This document shows, piece by piece, positions 1 to 12,321 of a DNA stretch of 64,000 bases; within the stretch, counting starts at the first letter, position 1, and every line of letters begins with the position of its first letter. The notes beneath the pieces are model-generated. The model was not told the origin of the DNA. It worked only from the letters and a program-made list of their open reading frames with translations, and made no database searches. Position numbers and translations under genes: made by a program. The DNA comes from Gongronella butleri (lineage: Eukaryota > Mucoromycota > Mucoromycetes > Mucorales > Cunninghamellaceae), in assembly GCA_025201375.1 (NCBI GenBank), contig JAIWZP010000038.1, positions 240,668-304,667 of the forward strand, in the 5' to 3' direction.

Positions 1-1453
1 CGAGGCCCAATTGCACAAAGGCGCGCTCGACGTGGCCGAAATCGAGGTCGTAAGCGAGCAAAAGGGTGCGTTGGTGAATGTTGGACAGGTTAGCCTGGTC
101 GTCGAGGCCCAATTGCATGCGCGAGTGCTCGTAGAATCGCTGGCCGAGGGCACGAAAGTCGTGCAGATGCACGAGATGCGGATGGTACACACACGCATGC
201 GGGGCAATGTGGCTGCAGATGGACGACAGCACAACGGACTTTAATTCGCCTTGCTGATAATGGCGTTCGAATCGCGAAGGACTGACGAGGATGGGAAACC
301 CGCATTGGTGATGTTGGTGGATCAGACGCGTCATGACGTCAGACGCGAGCAAATCAGGCTCGGAAGGAGAAGAAGAAGAGGAGGAGGCATGATGAGGGTG
401 ATGAGAATGATGCGAATGAGACGATGTGGAGGATGCAGAGGATGCAGACGCAGGCGATGATGCGCTGCTGGAGCTCGGGCTGGTGCTGGCGCTGAGCAAT
501 GGCGCATCATGTTGCGGTTGGATGCGACCAAGGCGCTCAAAGCTCGAAAACGAAGGAATCTCGTTGAGGGCGATTTGGGGAGTTTCTGCCAGCGTCGCGT
601 AAAGCGTCGGGCCCTGCACATGATACGTCAATTGCAGTGCTCGTCGCACGGCATCGCGCAAACCATCAAAACTCGAGATATCCGTAAAAATAGAGGTGAT
701 GCCGTCATTGAACGACACTTGATAGCCGGTGCCCATGGCCCAATCGACAATGGACGCGTCGAGTGTCGCCGCCGATCCCGAGGAAGACGTCGTGGTGCTC
801 GCATCGTGCCCATTCATCACGTCATCGTCCTCGGAAGTCGTTGTTGTCGTCATGGATAGCTGGTCTCGCTCTGTCGGCGACGACATCGGCATGAGCGTCG
901 ATTGGAGCTGCTGTTGTCGTTGTGCAAGTTGATAACACACGTGCTGTAGCCGAGCAAAGTCGTCCTTGACCGTCTTGACTTGTGCCTCCAAGTCATTCAT
1001 CTTTTGTCGCATGGATACATTGTCAAGACGCAATGCGTGATTGCTGTACCCACACTGGTATTTGCCCTTGCATTGACCACACACGGGCTTGCCTCGATCA
1101 CAACCTACTCGTCGTTCGCGGCACCTTTTTTTTTTATTTTGAGAAAAAAAAAACAATGGTAAATTTCACCTTTTTTTTTTAGCCACCCCCTGGTTCCTGG
1201 CTCGGCGCTCCTTTCCCCCTTTTTTTATTGCCTACTTGTCACACGCATAGCCGTTTTGCTGTCGCTTTCGCTTGGACGGAGGCACGTCCGTGAGCTCGTG
1301 GGACGAAGTCGTGGCCGAAACAGGAAGTGGGGTATGAGAAATAGAAACGTCGGCGGCCTCAGGCGAGGTAGAGGAGGTTAAATAGGGGCGGGACGGCGAG
1401 CTTGGGTACTGAATATACACAAATGGGCGAATTTGACTTTGTCCGGCATCCAT
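1..1453 (-). CDS. Zn2Cys6 fungal transcription factor, 3' end cut by the window
   Basis: A binuclear zinc cluster regulator that should bind DNA in the nucleus. Exon 1 (1236-1453) starts at an ATG reading MDAGQSQ and ends in a basic stretch (KRKRQQ). An intron at 1125-1235 splits the zinc cluster after its second cysteine. Joined across it, the cysteines fit CX2CX6CX6CX2CX5C exactly, starting CDKCRERR. A short coiled-coil-like linker follows (VSMRQKMNDLEAQVKTV), then Ser/Thr-rich and His-rich low complexity, then what looks like the start of the fungal-specific middle homology region (YHPHLVHLHDFRALGQ). The frame stays open to base 1, so the C-terminus is missing. The target genes cannot be read from the sequence. 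The family call is firm; the exact exon structure beyond base 1 is unknown. Confidence 0.88.
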
Positions 1454-1744
1454 GAAAAGGAAAAGGCTCGGTCGACAGAGTAAGTATGGGAAAAAAAAAA
1501 AAGAGGGGGCAGAAAAAAAAAGAGTGAAAGAAAAAAGGGAAAAGAAGATGGGGTGCGCGAGATGAGAAAGGACGACCGAGTGAAAAAGGAAAAAATCGCT
1601 ATTGCACAAAGGTCGGTCGTTTGTGTCACGTGGAATGGTTCTCTGTTTTCCTGATCCGGCACTCGTGAGCACCCACGTCCGAAAAGTACAAGCTTATATG
1701 TGTGTCTCAATGGCAATTGTTTACTTGGTTTTTCTTTTTGTTTT

Positions 1745-4249
1745 CTATGCTTGTGCCGTGGCTTGTTCTTCTTGTTTGACGGCACCCGAGTCATTGCGTG
1801 CGTACCGAAGCAGCGTCAATAGACCCGATGGTGTCATGCCCTCCACGCGTTTAGCCGCTCCCTATAAAAAAAGAAAACGCGTTGGCAAAAAGAAAAAAAA
1901 AGTTGGCATACCGCGACTTACCAATGTTTCAGGCCGGATCTTGATTAGCTTGTTGCGGATTTCATTGGAAAGTTGATCCAACCTTAAAGAAATGACACAA
2001 GAGACAAAAAAAAAAAAAAAGAGAGTTGAGGCCGATCATTCTAGTTTTTTTTCCCCTTGTTTATCCTTACTTTGTGTAATCCAGATTGATGTCCAATTTC
2101 AAGTTCTCATCGCGCTTCAATGCCTCGACCTCGGCGGCCTGGCGCTTCAAAAAGGGGCGATAGCGACCTTCGATCATGACGCGCTCGGCCAGGGAAGGGG
2201 GCATCTGCGCAACGGATGGGAGCACCTGGTGGAAATCCGCAAGTGACACACCAGCCCATGTCAGCAGGTCCATACCACTAATTGAAAATAAAAATCAACA
2301 AGGGGAGGAGGCGTCAGCACGTGTCATTGCCTTTTTGTTGTTGCCTTTTTACCTTTTAAAAGAGCCATTGTCCTGCACCCCACTCTTTGTCGCATTGCGA
2401 GGCTGCAATCCGTAGCCTGCCCATTTCTTCGCAGGCATCCTCGTGTCGTCTAGCTGCCCAATGGCATCAGCAAGCGCTCTTTCCGTCGCAACATAGTGTT
2501 GCCAGCGCTCAGGGCCTACAACGCCAATGTCATGACCTGTTTTTTTTTTTATGGGTGAGCTCATTGTCATGGCGGGTTCCCCCCATCTTTTTTTTTTCTT
2601 TTTTTCTTTTTTGTACCTTTCCGTGTGAGACGCAGATCGGCATTGTCGGCGCGGAGGGACAATCGGAACTCGGACCGCGCAGTGAAGACGCGGTAGGGTT
2701 CGTTGACGCCCTTGGTGATCAGGTCGTCGATGAGCACACCAATGTACGCGTCGGATCGGTCCAGGATAAACGGCGCGCGGCCAGCCGCGCGCAGCGCCGC
2801 ATTGATCCCCGCCATGATCCCCTGCGCCGCGGCCTCCTCGTACCCGGTCGTCCCATTGATCTGGCCCGCCAAGAAAAGCCCACCAATCCGCTTTGTTTCT
2901 AGCGATGAGCGCAGCTCGCGCGGATCCACATGGTCGTACTCTACACCATAAGCTGGTACAAGCAGCAAAAATAAAAAAATAAAATAAAAGTGAGTCTTTT
3001 TTTTTTTTTGTCACACCATGAGTTTTACCTGGCCGCACCATGTCGACATTTTCCAGGCCGCGGATCATGCGCAAAAAGTTGAGCTGGATATCTTCAGGCA
3101 TCGTGTTGGAGATGCCATTGGGGTAAACAAGATGATCGTCCAGTCCTTCGGGCTCGAGCCAGATGTTGTGGCTGGTCTTGCTGCGGAAACGACGAATCTT
3201 GCTCTCCAAGGACGGGCAATACCGCGGCCCTTGAACGGTCTCGCGAATGTGGATACTCTGGTCAAAGTGCTTCTCAAGATAGTCGTGCACCTTCGCATTG
3301 GTGCGCGTCTGATGGCACAAAATCTGGTGGTCGGCATGCGGCACCGTGGTATGAAGATACGAGAACGGCGATGGAGGCTGGTCGCCGTGCTGCTCGAGCA
3401 ATCCTTCGTAGTTGATCGTGCGCCCATCGAGACGCGCAGGCGTTCCCGTCTTGAGGCGAGCGAGCTTGAACCCGGCAGATCGGAGCGACTTTGACAGGCG
3501 CATGGACGGGTTCTCATTGATACGACCTGCGGGCCACACCTTGAGCCCCAGATGGATCTCGCCGCCCAAAAAGGTGCCCGTGGTGATGACGACATTCGGC
3601 GTGCGGATGATCTGCCCATCCTCGAGCTGAATGCCGCGAATTGTCTGTGACGATGGATTTGGGCCGTCCATGACGAGATCAGCCACACTACCCGCGCGGA
3701 TCGTGAGATTCGGGTATTGCTGCAACCATTGTTGCACATGCTGCTTGTAAAGCTTGCGGTCAATTTGTGCTCGAGGGCCCTGACCATTCAAAAAAAAAAA
3801 CCCAGCAATTAGCCTTGTTTTTTTGTTTTTGTTTTTCTTTTCTTACATAGACAGCTGGACCCTTGGACCGATTCAGGACCTTGAATTGGATACCAGCAAG
3901 ATCAGACATGCGGCCGCACACACCGTCCAGGGCATCAATCTCACGCACGAGGATGCCCTTGCCAACACCACCAAACGAGGGATTGCAAGACATTTCTCCT
4001 AGAAAATGGATAAGCTTAGGCGAACGAGGGGCATTGTCCCTGGCTTTCTGTATTTTTTTTATTTTTATTTTTACCAATGGTATCTGGAGACTGAGTGACG
4101 AGCAGTGTCCTTGCGCCCATTCTGGCAGCAGCAGCGCACGCCTCAGTACCAGCGTGGCCACCACCAATGATAACAACGTCAAAGTCATTGATAGCCACTG
4201 TCGAATACAGCCGTGAGCAGGATCGGCGGATAGATCGTAAACCGAACAT
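1745..4249 (-). CDS. MTO1: Mitochondrial tRNA uridine-34 5-carboxymethylaminomethyl (or taurinomethyl) modification enzyme MTO1/GidA
   Basis: FAD-dependent subunit of the MnmE-MnmG (MSS1-MTO1) complex that modifies wobble uridine 34 of mitochondrial tRNAs. Eight exons join in frame to 660 aa, the usual family size: 4075-4249, 3847-3998, 3029-3779, 2617-2952, 2353-2536, 2071-2277, 1922-1982, 1745-1861. The N-terminus [16 protein letters not shown] is a typical mitochondrial presequence. It is followed by the dinucleotide-binding motif [11 protein letters not shown] and the GidA signature [13 protein letters not shown]. Exon 4 carries the conserved [21 protein letters not shown], and the C-terminus has [17 protein letters not shown] as in GidA. 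Introns are 50-185 bp with T-rich 3' ends. It lies in tandem upstream of the zinc-cluster gene with 290 bp between them. No broken motif is visible. Confidence 0.95.
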
Positions 4250-4799
4250 GAAAAAAAAGTAAAAGAGGAAAAAAAAAAAGGGTCGCAGCCCCCGTTTGCC
4301 CTTTTGTTGCCCAATTTCATGTCCGAGAGCTGTCCGGCCAGCCAGCCATACACGCGGAGATTCAATCACCGGTGCATGAATCCTAGTTCCTTTGCTGCGC
4401 AACGGCCAACAATAGCAAAAAAAAAAAAAAATACCCAATGTTTTTTGAAAATACTGTTGGAATTCATACTTGTTCCTATCAAAACTACAACGTTTCAACA
4501 CCACGGGAGCTGCTTACAGCGAGGCGCACAGGCGCTGCAAAAATGGCCACGGGCCCACAGCAAACGTTATTGGTGAATAGGGGATGAACGAAAAAAATTG
4601 CAATTCTTGCAAGTTTTGCATATTTTTTATGAAAGCACTTGTACAATAAAACAACTTGCGCAACCTAATGCAAGCAGATTGAAACGTGTACGTGCATGTA
4701 CATATGGATATTGAATATGATGTTTCAAAAAATCAAACAGTCAGCGTGCTCCGAGAAATATGATAAAAAGCAAAAAGGACGCTTTTCGATCGTGGCGTT

Positions 4800-5260
4800 T
4801 TTTTACGTAGATTTTCAGACAACCATCGTGTTTGATGATGCTTTGATCCGTTCATCTTTCAATCTCAGTGGACATACAGTAAACCACCGACGCGTGCTAT
4901 CTTTGAAGACTTCCGTTGCACTACAGTTGTATGATACAGTACGCAAAAACGTACACATTTGCCTCGGAAAAAGCGACAATGCATGTTTTTCGGACTTTGC
5001 CGGCTTGTTGTGCCTCCAGAATTTTTTTTACAGCCGACCTGTCCGCTAATGAAAAACGCGCCACGACATAAAGCCATAAACTACCGTAGATCGGCTCATT
5101 GCTCAGGACGGATCCGCCCGATTTTTTTTGGACTCGAAAATGCCAAAACGCTCCTATTTTGCATTCATCTGGGCAGCAACATGGTCGATCAACTCCGCTC
5201 AAAAATTGTCGCATCGAATTCAGCGCAAAATTTGTATGTAACAAAAAAGCTTAAACCCCC
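4800..5260. repeat. Dispersed decayed repeat, family 3, copy 1
   Basis: Resembles 31330-31660 in the same order: a GATCnGTTCATCTTTCAATCTCAG-like block, then GACGCGTGCTA, then CGATCxxCTCCGCTCAAAAA followed by CGCATCGAATTCAGCGCAAA. Similarity was judged by eye and is interrupted by indels. No coding potential was recognised. It lies in the gene-free stretch 4250-8303. Confidence 0.5.
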
Positions 5261-5814
5261 AAAGCGCTACGATCACTTTTGAAAAATTCAGGGGTCACTC
5301 AGGGATCACGAATTTCAATTTCAGAAAATGCCTAATTTGGGAAATTTCGAAATCCGAGTGATCAATGCATCCCAAGTACCGTAGGTAACTCCGACTATTT
5401 GCTATTGGCAGACAAAATGCCAGTTGCCCCAGCGTAGGAAAAATGTCCAAAGAGTGACGCATGAACGGCGATCGACTGAGAAAAGTGCCTACTTTGGGCA
5501 AGATTTTTTGCAAAAATTTAAGGCTTGACACTTCCAAATTTAGGTGCGTAAATTGCATGGAATTTTTTTACAGTACTGTATTATTTTTTTGCTGGTTTTT
5601 GTGCGCTGTAGAATGGGCTGCAAGCCGGCGAAATGGCCGATGCAAAAAGTTAAAACCCAAGCTACGTATCATACTGTAGCGCCCTGCAAGTTATCCCATT
5701 TATAGGTGCTTTGCCCCCCTGTTTTTTTATTAAATCTGAACTAAAAATCAGGGGTTGGCTAGACAGTTGTCGAGCAAATCGCCATTGAATTTTTTGTTGA
5801 AATATTTCCTCGGC

Positions 5815-6165
5815 CGGTTTTGATCAGATCGCCGTGAAACTTATTTCGTTCGGTCTGGACATTCAGCAGCAGGGTGCATTTGGCACATTAAAAGCATCGT
5901 TGGTTATTTTTCCGGTTGTCGAGAAAAGCAAGTTTGAAAATTGATCCAATGTTTGATCGACTTTTGCAAGCAGGCAACGTTCATCCATCGGGCAAGCAAA
6001 CAATCAGGAAATGACACCCGAGTGCGTCTCTTTCGATTGGTGCCATTTCACCACCGCGATCCACAAAATATTTTGAGAAGACTCGTGCCGGATTTGTGGA
6101 AATGTCAGAAATTTGGATTCATCTGCACAATGATCCGGTCGACTCCTGGTTTGAACGGTTTTTCA
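5815..6165 (+). repeat. Dispersed repeat, family 2, copy 1
   Basis: Aligns by eye, in the same orientation, with 6905-7235 and 29740-30060. Shared landmarks in order are GATCGCCGTGAAAC.TATTTC, a GTTGTCGAGAAAA block, GTTTGATCG.xTTTTGCAAGC, GCGTGTCTCTTT.GA.TGG and CCACAAAATATTTTGAGAG, ending GGATTCATCTGCACAA. Stops in all frames argue against a conserved protein. A truncated further copy of the distal part may lie at 6265-6370. Confidence 0.55.
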
Positions 6166-6904
6166 AAAAGAGTAGCGTCGTAGGTAAAACATTATGTGTA
6201 GATTTTGGGCCACCCAACCATGATGATTTGTGGCATTTAGTGTAATTCTGCATTTGTAAAAATGTCAAGATTTCGAATTCATATGCAAAACGATCCAGTC
6301 AATCTTGGGGTTTCATGTTGTGTTGTTGAACAAGGCGCGGCGAAATAGTCAAAGGGCAAACGTTGGGAAGCAATCGATTCATGATTTGTGTTGGTCATCC
6401 ATGGATTTGTGCCAATTCTTGAAAACGGCGCATGCCACGGAAACGGCCCGAGTAACATCTGGTTTTTTAATTTTTCTTTCAAAGAGAGACGCTGAAAAAG
6501 CCAAGTGGCAAAGTTTGGCGATGATCGAATCTTGATTTTACCGCGAGATGAATTTTACAAAAACGCGCTACAACCAAAATTTTCAGCAATGCCGTGCTTC
6601 CCGACAAACCACATGATTGACCTTTGGATTTTTATTTTTTCTGAGAAGAGAGGAGTACTGTAACATCCACTACATGTAAAAGTTTCGTGGAGCTGCGATG
6701 AGTCCTTGGTGACGAAATCTTTTTTTTTCAAATTTAGAAAAAAAAAGGTAGGTCAGGTCAAAATGCATCTGGAGGGTCGCCCGCTTTGAGAGGCTCAGGT
6801 CTCTCAAATCCGTTTGGCAACCTACACATTGGACATCTGAGAGTCATAATCGACATTAAAGAAATCATCGTCGAAAAAAGCAGATTTCTCTGTTACGTAT
6901 CACA

Positions 6905-7235
6905 CTGTAGTTTTGATCGGTTCGCGGCGAAACGGATTTCATTCGACTCAGAGATTCAACAGCTGCGTTCAACATGTTGTTAAAAGCGTTGCGGGTTGTC
7001 CTTTCCGTTGTCGAGAAAATTGTGTTTGAACGATGATCGAGTGTTTGATCGGATTTTGCAAGCGTGCAAAAGTCGTTCATTTGGCGAGCAAGCCATTGGA
7101 AAATGACCTCTCGGCGTGTCTCTTTGAATGGGGCCAGTTTCATCCCGGTCCACGAAATATTTTGAGAGCTACAGGCCTACAGCTGAATTTGTGAAAAAAA
7201 CGAAAATTTGGATTCATCTGGGCAGCGGTCTAATA
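6905..7235 (+). repeat. Dispersed repeat, family 2, copy 2
   Basis: Second copy, about 740 bp downstream of copy 1 and in direct orientation. It carries the same ordered landmarks with many substitutions. The tail GGATTCATCTGGGCAGC is shared with 5160-5180, so families 2 and 3 may be parts of one larger element. Confidence 0.55.
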
Positions 7236-7239
7236 AACA

Positions 7240-8300
7240 TTTGAATTTCCTGTATCATACTGTCATGAGTTTGTTGAAAAGAGATGTTTGGAAGAAGGAG
7301 CAAGGTGATGCGCAGTGGGCAGACTTCTTCTGGGTAGCTGATGATGATAGAGTGCCGTGTTGATCTTAAAAATCCCGATTTTTCAGCGATTTTTTTAAGG
7401 ATTCGCTGCAGCGACTTGAAACAGTGCTCATCAGAAAGAGCATGATTTGCTGCGTCTATGGACGCTGGTGGTGATTTGTAAAAATAAATGAATCCTGACA
7501 GAGCAGAAGACGCGCGATAGGAAGAGAATGTGACTTTGGATGGACAATGGTACAGTATGCACAGCGGCCCTTTTAGCCGCTCATTGCGCGCATCAAATTC
7601 ACGCACCTGGCGCATCTCTAATTTTTGGATGCGTTAGCACGGCTCTGGGGCGCGTTTTCTTGACGGCAGTCGCCGGTAAAACAAAGTCTATAGTCGCTCA
7701 GTGCTCGGTAATCAGCGGACGGGCCACGCTTTTTTTTTTTTTTTTTTTTTTTTTTTGGCAATTTTCTGGTTTTTCCGTGCGCCATCAATTGCCTGAAAAT
7801 TTGGCGTCATTGGTTTCGTCGACGATGCCAAGCACGTTCCCAAGCTACACGTGAAATTGCATTCTTTTTTTTTTTTTTGAAAATTTTAACGCGTTGCTCC
7901 TTGATGTCGCGTTTTCATTGTCACGGAATTGAGAACAATTGGGGCTGTTTCCGCTATGTTCTCAGGCGAAGTTTACCATTGGCCATCCAAGCTCGCCAGG
8001 GACGACTTCGCACGGATGCATTGCTTAGCAAATGGGGCGTCCAAAGCAGGTCATACATCCAAGTATCCTATCGCGCGGGCGGTTCAATTTTAATCCGCCT
8101 TGCAGCCAAATACGTACACGCCATGAGCGTGCCTGACATAAGCATTTATCCCATTCTCTGCCAATTACGCGCAATTCAAGCTCACACGCGAGCGCACCCG
8201 TGAAAACAAAAAGTAAAGGGTAATTTATTGAGATGGGGGGACCGGGCTCGATGGTCCGGGTCTGTCTTTTTGGAAGACTCGGGGATGCGAGTAACCTTAG
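7240..8300. other. Rest of gene-free island, no gene recognised
   Basis: Contains a T-rich tract at 7731-7756, a block at 7395-7470 (CATCAGAAAGAGCATGATTTGCTGCG) that resembles 49600-49630, and short open frames without recognisable motifs. Nothing here supports a functional gene. Confidence 0.4.
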
Positions 8301-8303
8301 ATG

Positions 8304-9504
8304 CTAGTTGAAGAATATGTACAGAGATGAAACGATGGATACCATGGCGACTATGGGCCAATGGAGGAACGAGGACGCAGGCGAGGCTCTGGCCACAAGC
8401 GGTCTAGCCACCTCGGACGATGGAATCAGCCGTTTGTTCAAAATGTCTGTGTTCCAAAAAAAAAATTGAGTTGAGATCACAAGGGCGCGTGCATTGCATA
8501 TCGTCTCCTTGGTTGTCTCCCCCCTTTTTTTCCTTCTTACTCCTGGAACATACCTGTGACGAGGCATGGGGTCCTTGTTGATTGACAGAGCAGGTCATTG
8601 TTCTGCGAGCTGTTGTAAAAGAAGGTCAAATTGGCGATCAGCATCGTGATGTCGACATTGGCTGGCGGGTCGCCGCTGAAATTCGGATTGCCGTCGGACC
8701 AATGGTTGAGGTTGATGCGTCCGGGCGCATTTGGCACGTTGGTGTTCATGGCGCGACTGAATTCTCCATCCACATAATAGTTCACCTGGTCTGGCAGCCA
8801 GTCAAAGCGATACTCATGCAATTGCTAAAGCAGCCCCCCCACAAAGAAAACAGACGCATTGAGCAAAAGTAGCCGCGTGTGTCGCTTCTTGTTCTCTCTC
8901 TCTCTCTCTCTCTTTTTTTTTTTCACTCTTTTCTTACCTGTGCAGGATCAAAGGGGAGCATGCGTTCTCCATGAGTCAGATTTGATGCGCTGCCGTCCGG
9001 TTCGTAGATCTGGGGGTGGATAGCGAAATAGGCCTGTGGCGGGTTGAATTTGCTGAGGAGTTCGACATCGATTTCGTTATTGTTGTTTTTAAAGTAGTAA
9101 AAGGCGCTGACGGTGCCTGGCTGCGTGGGGATTTGAATAAACGAGCGGAATGTGCCGTAGAGGATGTCATTGTCCATTGTGGCGAATTGGCCAGAGAGGA
9201 TAGTACCGGAGTCGTCCTTGCGGACAAGAAGCTGGATGCCGTCGGGCGTCATGAGCACGTGGTCCTTTGCAAATTGGCGCTCGTAGATCTGGTCGCTCTG
9301 ACGACTGATCTTGTAGGACATGACTTGATAATTTTTGTCCTGCTGCAGTGGGATCTTTTGCTTTAAAAAGTTGCTGTACCACACATGGGCCCATGTGTAG
9401 CCGGCCTCGTCGCGAAAGCCACAGTCGCAGGTCGTGGGCGCGCCCACTTGGCACGCCGCCAGCTGTGCTAAAAGACCGATGACCACCAAGGAATGTATCA
9501 ACAT
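8304..9504 (-). CDS. Glycoside hydrolase family 16 enzyme, GPI-anchored beta-glucanase/transglycosylase type
   Basis: A secreted wall-active beta-glucan hydrolase or transglycosylase. Three exons (8938-9504, 8554-8824, 8304-8446) join in frame to 326 aa. Residues 1-18 form a signal peptide (MLIHSLVVIGLLAQLAACQ). The GH16 catalytic signature ExDxE is intact as EIDVE at residues 144-148, where the first and last Glu act as nucleophile and acid/base in this family. The conserved Trp-rich strand HEYRFDWLPDQVNYYVDG follows in exon 2. The last exon ends in a small-residue/Ser site followed by a hydrophobic tail (VAMVSIVSSLYIFF), which suggests GPI attachment. Intron 1 (8825-8937) carries a (CT)n run and a T run in genomic orientation. 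The substrate (beta-1,3, beta-1,3-1,4 or chitin-glucan) cannot be fixed from sequence. Confidence 0.9.
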
Positions 9505-9775
9505 GGAGCAAACAAAGACAAAAAAAAAAAACGAAAAAGGCCCAACACGTCAGGTTGTAAACAAACAAAGAGTGAAATCACCTTTTTTTCTTTCTTCTTT
9601 GTTATGGAATGGGGTGGGGGTGGGGGTGGGGCATGGGTATGGGGAAAGAGGAGAGCAATTGGCCTCGGTGCTTTTTTTTTGTTTCTCGGGCGATGCATTT
9701 ATGCGTGTTGTGTGTGTGCGTGTGTGCGTTTTTGTATGTGATGTGATCAGCAATGGTCAGACTGAGACCTGCGTG

Positions 9776-9895
9776 TCAAACCCCTCTTGAAATGGTGTTC
9801 TTTTTTTGTGCCAATTGTCGATCCATTTGCCGGAGCTGCAAATCCTGCAACATTGGCGAAGTTTTTGTGTAACCCGAGCACAAGATGGCCAATGC
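9776..9895 (-). CDS. Candidate last exon of a small unrecognised gene
   Basis: On the minus strand a T-rich tract ending in a good AG acceptor is followed by 39 codons and a stop. The translation is amphipathic (GYTKTSPMLQDLQLRQ, MDRQLAQKKN). A possible first exon begins at the ATG near 10081 (MGVRAPTPFC), but the phases do not join cleanly. The rest of the 9505-10698 interval shows only low-complexity DNA (G/T repeats at 9600-9740). The product is not recognised, and the call rests on splice-site style and composition only. Confidence 0.3.
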   Translation of the reverse strand, partial: ALAILCSGYTKTSPMLQDLQLRQMDRQLAQKKNTISRGV

Positions 9896-10698
9896 CTGTT
9901 TGAAAAAAGGACAAAAAGAAGAAAAAAACAGGGATCCGACTTTACGCACGAACCAAGGCGATACCACCAGCATCCAAAAAGACGCAAAAAAATAAAAAAT
10001 AAAAATACAAAAAAATCATGTCCACCGAGTGTGGTCAGCAAGTAAAATGCAGAATGGCGTTGGGGCGCGCACGCCCATGTTGATATCTCCCTTTGTCCTA
10101 TTTCACTCCGTGTGTCTTTGACATCATCAGGTGTTAATGGAGCATGCCCAAAATAAAACAAAAAAAATTCTGGCCACTGATTGGAAAAGGAGACAAAGGC
10201 TTCCATCAGCAGAGAAAAAAAAAAGGACAGGGCCAGAGTGTTGGAAAAAGGGAGGTCCAGACCTTGGAAAATAAGGTTCACAACTATCCCAAAGATGGTT
10301 GCTGAGAATCACCTATTATGATCAAAAAAAGGGGGGAGGAGGGGGGCCAGAGACAGGGAGGCGAGGCTTTCCAGTGCAAAAAAAGCATGTTGCCCATGGA
10401 TGGACAGCCAAGGTCTGGATTTTTCTTTGCGATTGTCTTTTCCTGTCCATGCAGCTTCCTTTTTCCTGACTCTTTCTTTTCTCTCTTTCTCTCACTTTTT
10501 TTTTTTATTCACTCGCCCATTTTTTATTTTATTTTATTTTTGCACCTCCATCTTTTTTTTTTTATTCTTCATATTCATTGCATCGATCCGACGGCCGGCC
10601 ACACCTACGAATCTTTTTGCACAGCCACACCCAAGCACTTCTTTTCATCCCGCATCCACCCCCTCCGTAGAGCCGATCTTTTTTTTTCACTTTTTATA

Positions 10699-12321
10699 AT
10701 GGGACGTCTCGGCACCGCCCGCGTATCAATGACGACGACGACGATGACGATGATGGCGCCAGCCACGACGACGACGACGACGACGAGCAGCTGCGTGTTG
10801 TCGTCGTTGCCATTGGACGTGCTCCTCAAGATGGCCAATTACCTCGATTTTTCCGATCTGTGGTACCTGGCGACGGCGTCCAAGTCGTGCCGACGAGTTG
10901 CGCATCACATCATCTGGCATAAATATGGCATTGATCTGTACCGTCCTCGGCTCAATGCATTCAATCACCTTGTGCATGGCGCTGTGGCCTATTTGCATCG
11001 CAACGCGTGGAGCGCCGACGTGAGCAACAATGGGAGAAGCGTCATTTCCACCAACCACCAAGTGCTTCAGGCCGTGGCCAACCGGTTAGCTGTTGAAATC
11101 TACGACCGGACACCCTTGCGTGATTGGGAGCATGGTGTCGATTTCCTCGTTGACAAGACGCTTGGCATTTTGATGGACCACGTTCTGACGGACCCTGGCG
11201 ACGATGCTTGTAGCAGTGACACTGACGAGGATGACGATACTTGTATGCCATTGCAACAAAATCATCACAATCCACCGGTACCATCACCATCCGTGGCCAA
11301 TGTGGCTTCTTTATCCCAGCCGCAGCAGCCATTGACACCATTACAGCCGCAGCCGCAGCAACAGCAACAACAGCAGCGACCATCTTCACCGACAACAACG
11401 CCAATGACGCGTCATTGTCAATGCCATCATCATTCAACTCATCGCCACCATCCTTATTCTCGTCAACAACAGCCACAACGACATTCCTCATCGTCTCAGC
11501 AGCAACAGCAACAACAACAGCAACAACAGCAACAACAGCAGCAGCAACAACATCAACAGCAGCCATTGCACCAAGGGCCAATGCCTCAACATTCGACGGT
11601 CCTTTTGCTTTCCGAAAAAAAAAGAATTATGGGCGCGTGGCCAGACCTCAAGCGCCATCCATTCCGGGCCTATCCCATGGGCAAGCTGGTCACCGACTTT
11701 TTGGCCACGTTCCAGCCCACCCTTGCCGCTGTTTTTGACGATCATGTGCATTCGATTCATCATCGGCTGCTTCTCAATCATCTCCAGAGGCATTTCGAGC
11801 TTCTGACCCAGCGCTATCATTATCACCACAAGCGACGCCTGCAAGTCAAGGACATGCGTGCCTGGCAGCTGATGAATGGCATGGTGCGACGCACAGTGCG
11901 CGTCCTCGTGCGCTTCATTGGCGCATTGGCCCAGACCGAGCTGCTCACGGCCAATGATCTCTATACCCTGACCCACGAAAGAATCTTTGCCCTGTTTCTT
12001 GCTCAGCAATATCATCAACGCCAAGACGACCAGATTCGAAACACAATGTCCTCCTTGCCACGCAGTGGCTGGATGGACGAAATCGAATTCCAAATGATCA
12101 TCCTCTTTGATCTGGCCCGTGCCGTCTCTGCACGCCAATGCACCCACCGCGACGCTCAAAACGAGGTCAATTCACTCGCAAACATGTTCAAAATCGCCGT
12201 CTCGGATTTCCTTTCGTGCCAGACAAATGCCTCATCCCATCCCTCGTCGCAAATCACCCTCATCTCACCCACTCCCTCGCCATCCGTCTCATCCTCGTCA
12301 TCGTCCGCCGCCTCGGCATAA
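10699..12321 (+). CDS. F-box protein with polyglutamine/histidine tracts
   Basis: A single-exon gene of 540 aa. An F-box lies at about residues 34-80 (LSSLPLDVLLKMANYLDFSD, then LWYLATASKSCRRV), which in this family binds Skp1 and presents substrates to an SCF ubiquitin ligase. The start chosen is the ATG in ATAATGG just before a Thr/Met repeat; the frame is open further upstream, but that part reads as F/S-rich non-coding sequence. The middle (residues about 190-310) is low complexity: Ser/Pro, His-rich and a long CAG/CAA-encoded glutamine tract. The C-terminal 230 residues are helical and have no named motif. An AATAAA sits about 210 bp after the stop. The substrate is unknown. Confidence 0.82.
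   Translation: MGRLGTARVSMTTTTMTMMAPATTTTTTTSSCVLSSLPLDVLLKMANYLDFSDLWYLATASKSCRRVAHHIIWHKYGIDLYRPRLNAFNHLVHGAVAYLHRNAWSADVSNNGRSVISTNHQVLQAVANRLAVEIYDRTPLRDWEHGVDFLVDKTLGILMDHVLTDPGDDACSSDTDEDDDTCMPLQQNHHNPPVPSPSVANVASLSQPQQPLTPLQPQPQQQQQQQRPSSPTTTPMTRHCQCHHHSTHRHHPYSRQQQPQRHSSSSQQQQQQQQQQQQQQQQQQHQQQPLHQGPMPQHSTVLLLSEKKRIMGAWPDLKRHPFRAYPMGKLVTDFLATFQPTLAAVFDDHVHSIHHRLLLNHLQRHFELLTQRYHYHHKRRLQVKDMRAWQLMNGMVRRTVRVLVRFIGALAQTELLTANDLYTLTHERIFALFLAQQYHQRQDDQIRNTMSSLPRSGWMDEIEFQMIILFDLARAVSARQCTHRDAQNEVNSLANMFKIAVSDFLSCQTNASSHPSSQITLISPTPSPSVSSSSSSAASA
11496..11562 (+). repeat. CAG/CAA trinucleotide repeat (polyQ)
   Basis: About 22 consecutive CAG or CAA codons, broken by one His codon at the end, in frame inside the F-box gene. 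A shorter CAG/CAA tract precedes it near 11345-11376. It is probably length-polymorphic. Confidence 0.9.

Noticed and set aside
11042..11581. Long minus-strand frames opposite the F-box gene (A/V/M-rich)
   Set aside because: They arise from antisense reading of CAG/CAC-rich codons; the F-box frame has a real domain.
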